From Rallus limicola (Eukaryota > Chordata > Aves > Gruiformes > Rallidae): DNA of 64,000 nt. Under the pieces are notes generated by a model. The model saw nothing but the letters and a program-made list of their open reading frames with translations. It was not told the origin of the DNA and made no database searches. This document shows positions 63,580-64,000 of this stretch, piece after piece (the stretch's first letter is position 1; each line of letters opens with the position of its first letter). Both the position numbers and the translations under genes were made by a program. The stretch is from positions 35,628,991 to 35,692,990 of the forward strand of contig JAKCOZ010000007.1 in NCBI GenBank assembly GCA_022605955.1. Direction: 5' to 3'.

Positions 63580-64000
63580 TTCACAAAATCACAAGGTTGG
63601 AAAAGACCTTTAAGATCATCAAGGCCAACAATTCCTGTCCTATGCTAAACCATATCTCTAAGTACCTCATCTACCCCTTTTTTAAACACATCCAGGGATG
63701 GTGACTCAATCCCCTTCCTGAGCAGCCTGTTCCAGGCCCTGACAACTCTTTCAGTGAAAATTTTTTCCTAACATATAATCTGACCCTGCCCTGGCACAGC
63801 TTAGTGCCATTTCCCCTTGTCCTATCTCCTGTCACCTGGCTGAAGAGACCATCTCCCATCTCTCTACAACCTCCCTTCAGGTAATTGTAGGCAGTGATAA
63901 GGTTTCCCCTCAGCCTCCTCTTCTCCAGGCTAAACATCTCCAGCTCCCTCAGCCACTCCTCATGTGATTTGCCCTCTAGCCCCTTCACCAGTCTCCTTGG
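63580..64000 (-). mobile_element. CR1 LINE, runs off window edge
   Basis: Antisense, at least 420 bp: tcacaaaatcacaaggttgg, gatcatcaaggccaacaatt, gagcagcctgttccaggcc, then the reversed ORF2 tail (minus-strand frame [20 protein letters not shown], then [19 protein letters not shown]). It lies in TG intron 28. Its 5' end is outside the window. Confidence 0.94.

Noticed and set aside
63671..63988. 105-codon minus-strand ORF as an independent gene
   Set aside because: It is the ORF2 tail of the CR1 copy at the window edge.

Overview
The window is vertebrate nuclear DNA, almost certainly from a bird. It has long AT-leaning introns with GT-AG splice sites and about 17 pieces of the CR1 LINE, many ending in the ATTCTATGA-type 3' tail typical of avian CR1. 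It also holds one LTR of a type that looks avian. There is no bacterial or viral gene layout and no CRISPR array. The exact species cannot be read from the sequence; the LTR suggests a neoavian bird rather than a chicken, which is a weak inference.

Layout. Positions 60-202 are the last coding exon of PHF20L1, a chromatin reader, on the + strand. A long, repeat-poor 3' UTR follows, with candidate poly(A) signals near 1944, 2199 and 5541. About 4.8 kb of intergenic DNA with three CR1 pieces separates it from thyroglobulin (TG), also on the + strand.

TG starts at 10354 (or possibly 10333) and runs off the right edge. I placed 28 coding exons, 10354-63398, by splice sites, unbroken frame and alignment to vertebrate thyroglobulin as I know it. 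They join into 5,443 nt, or 1,814 codons plus one base, with no frameshift or internal stop. They encode the signal peptide, the N-terminal hormone-forming tyrosine (Tyr24), type-1 repeats Tg1-1 to Tg1-10, the linker and hinge, the type-2 repeats, Tg1-11, and the first part of the type-3 repeat region. The rest of that region, the cholinesterase-like domain and the C-terminal hormone sites lie beyond the window. The mammalian nested antisense gene SLA is not seen.

The introns carry CR1 pieces in both orientations, a solo LTR-like element (48118-48648), short tandem duplications, homopolymer and microsatellite tracts, and an ancient MIR/L2-like fragment. TG is secreted into the thyroid follicle lumen, iodinated, and used as scaffold and precursor for T4 and T3. 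PHF20L1 is only its chromosomal neighbour, an order also found in other vertebrates.

I found no undescribed biological system. The most informative points are the modular exon structure (23 of 28 introns in phase 1, eight of them splitting a cysteine codon at a domain edge), an ambiguous start codon, a weak donor after exon 25, and a few unexplained intronic segments.
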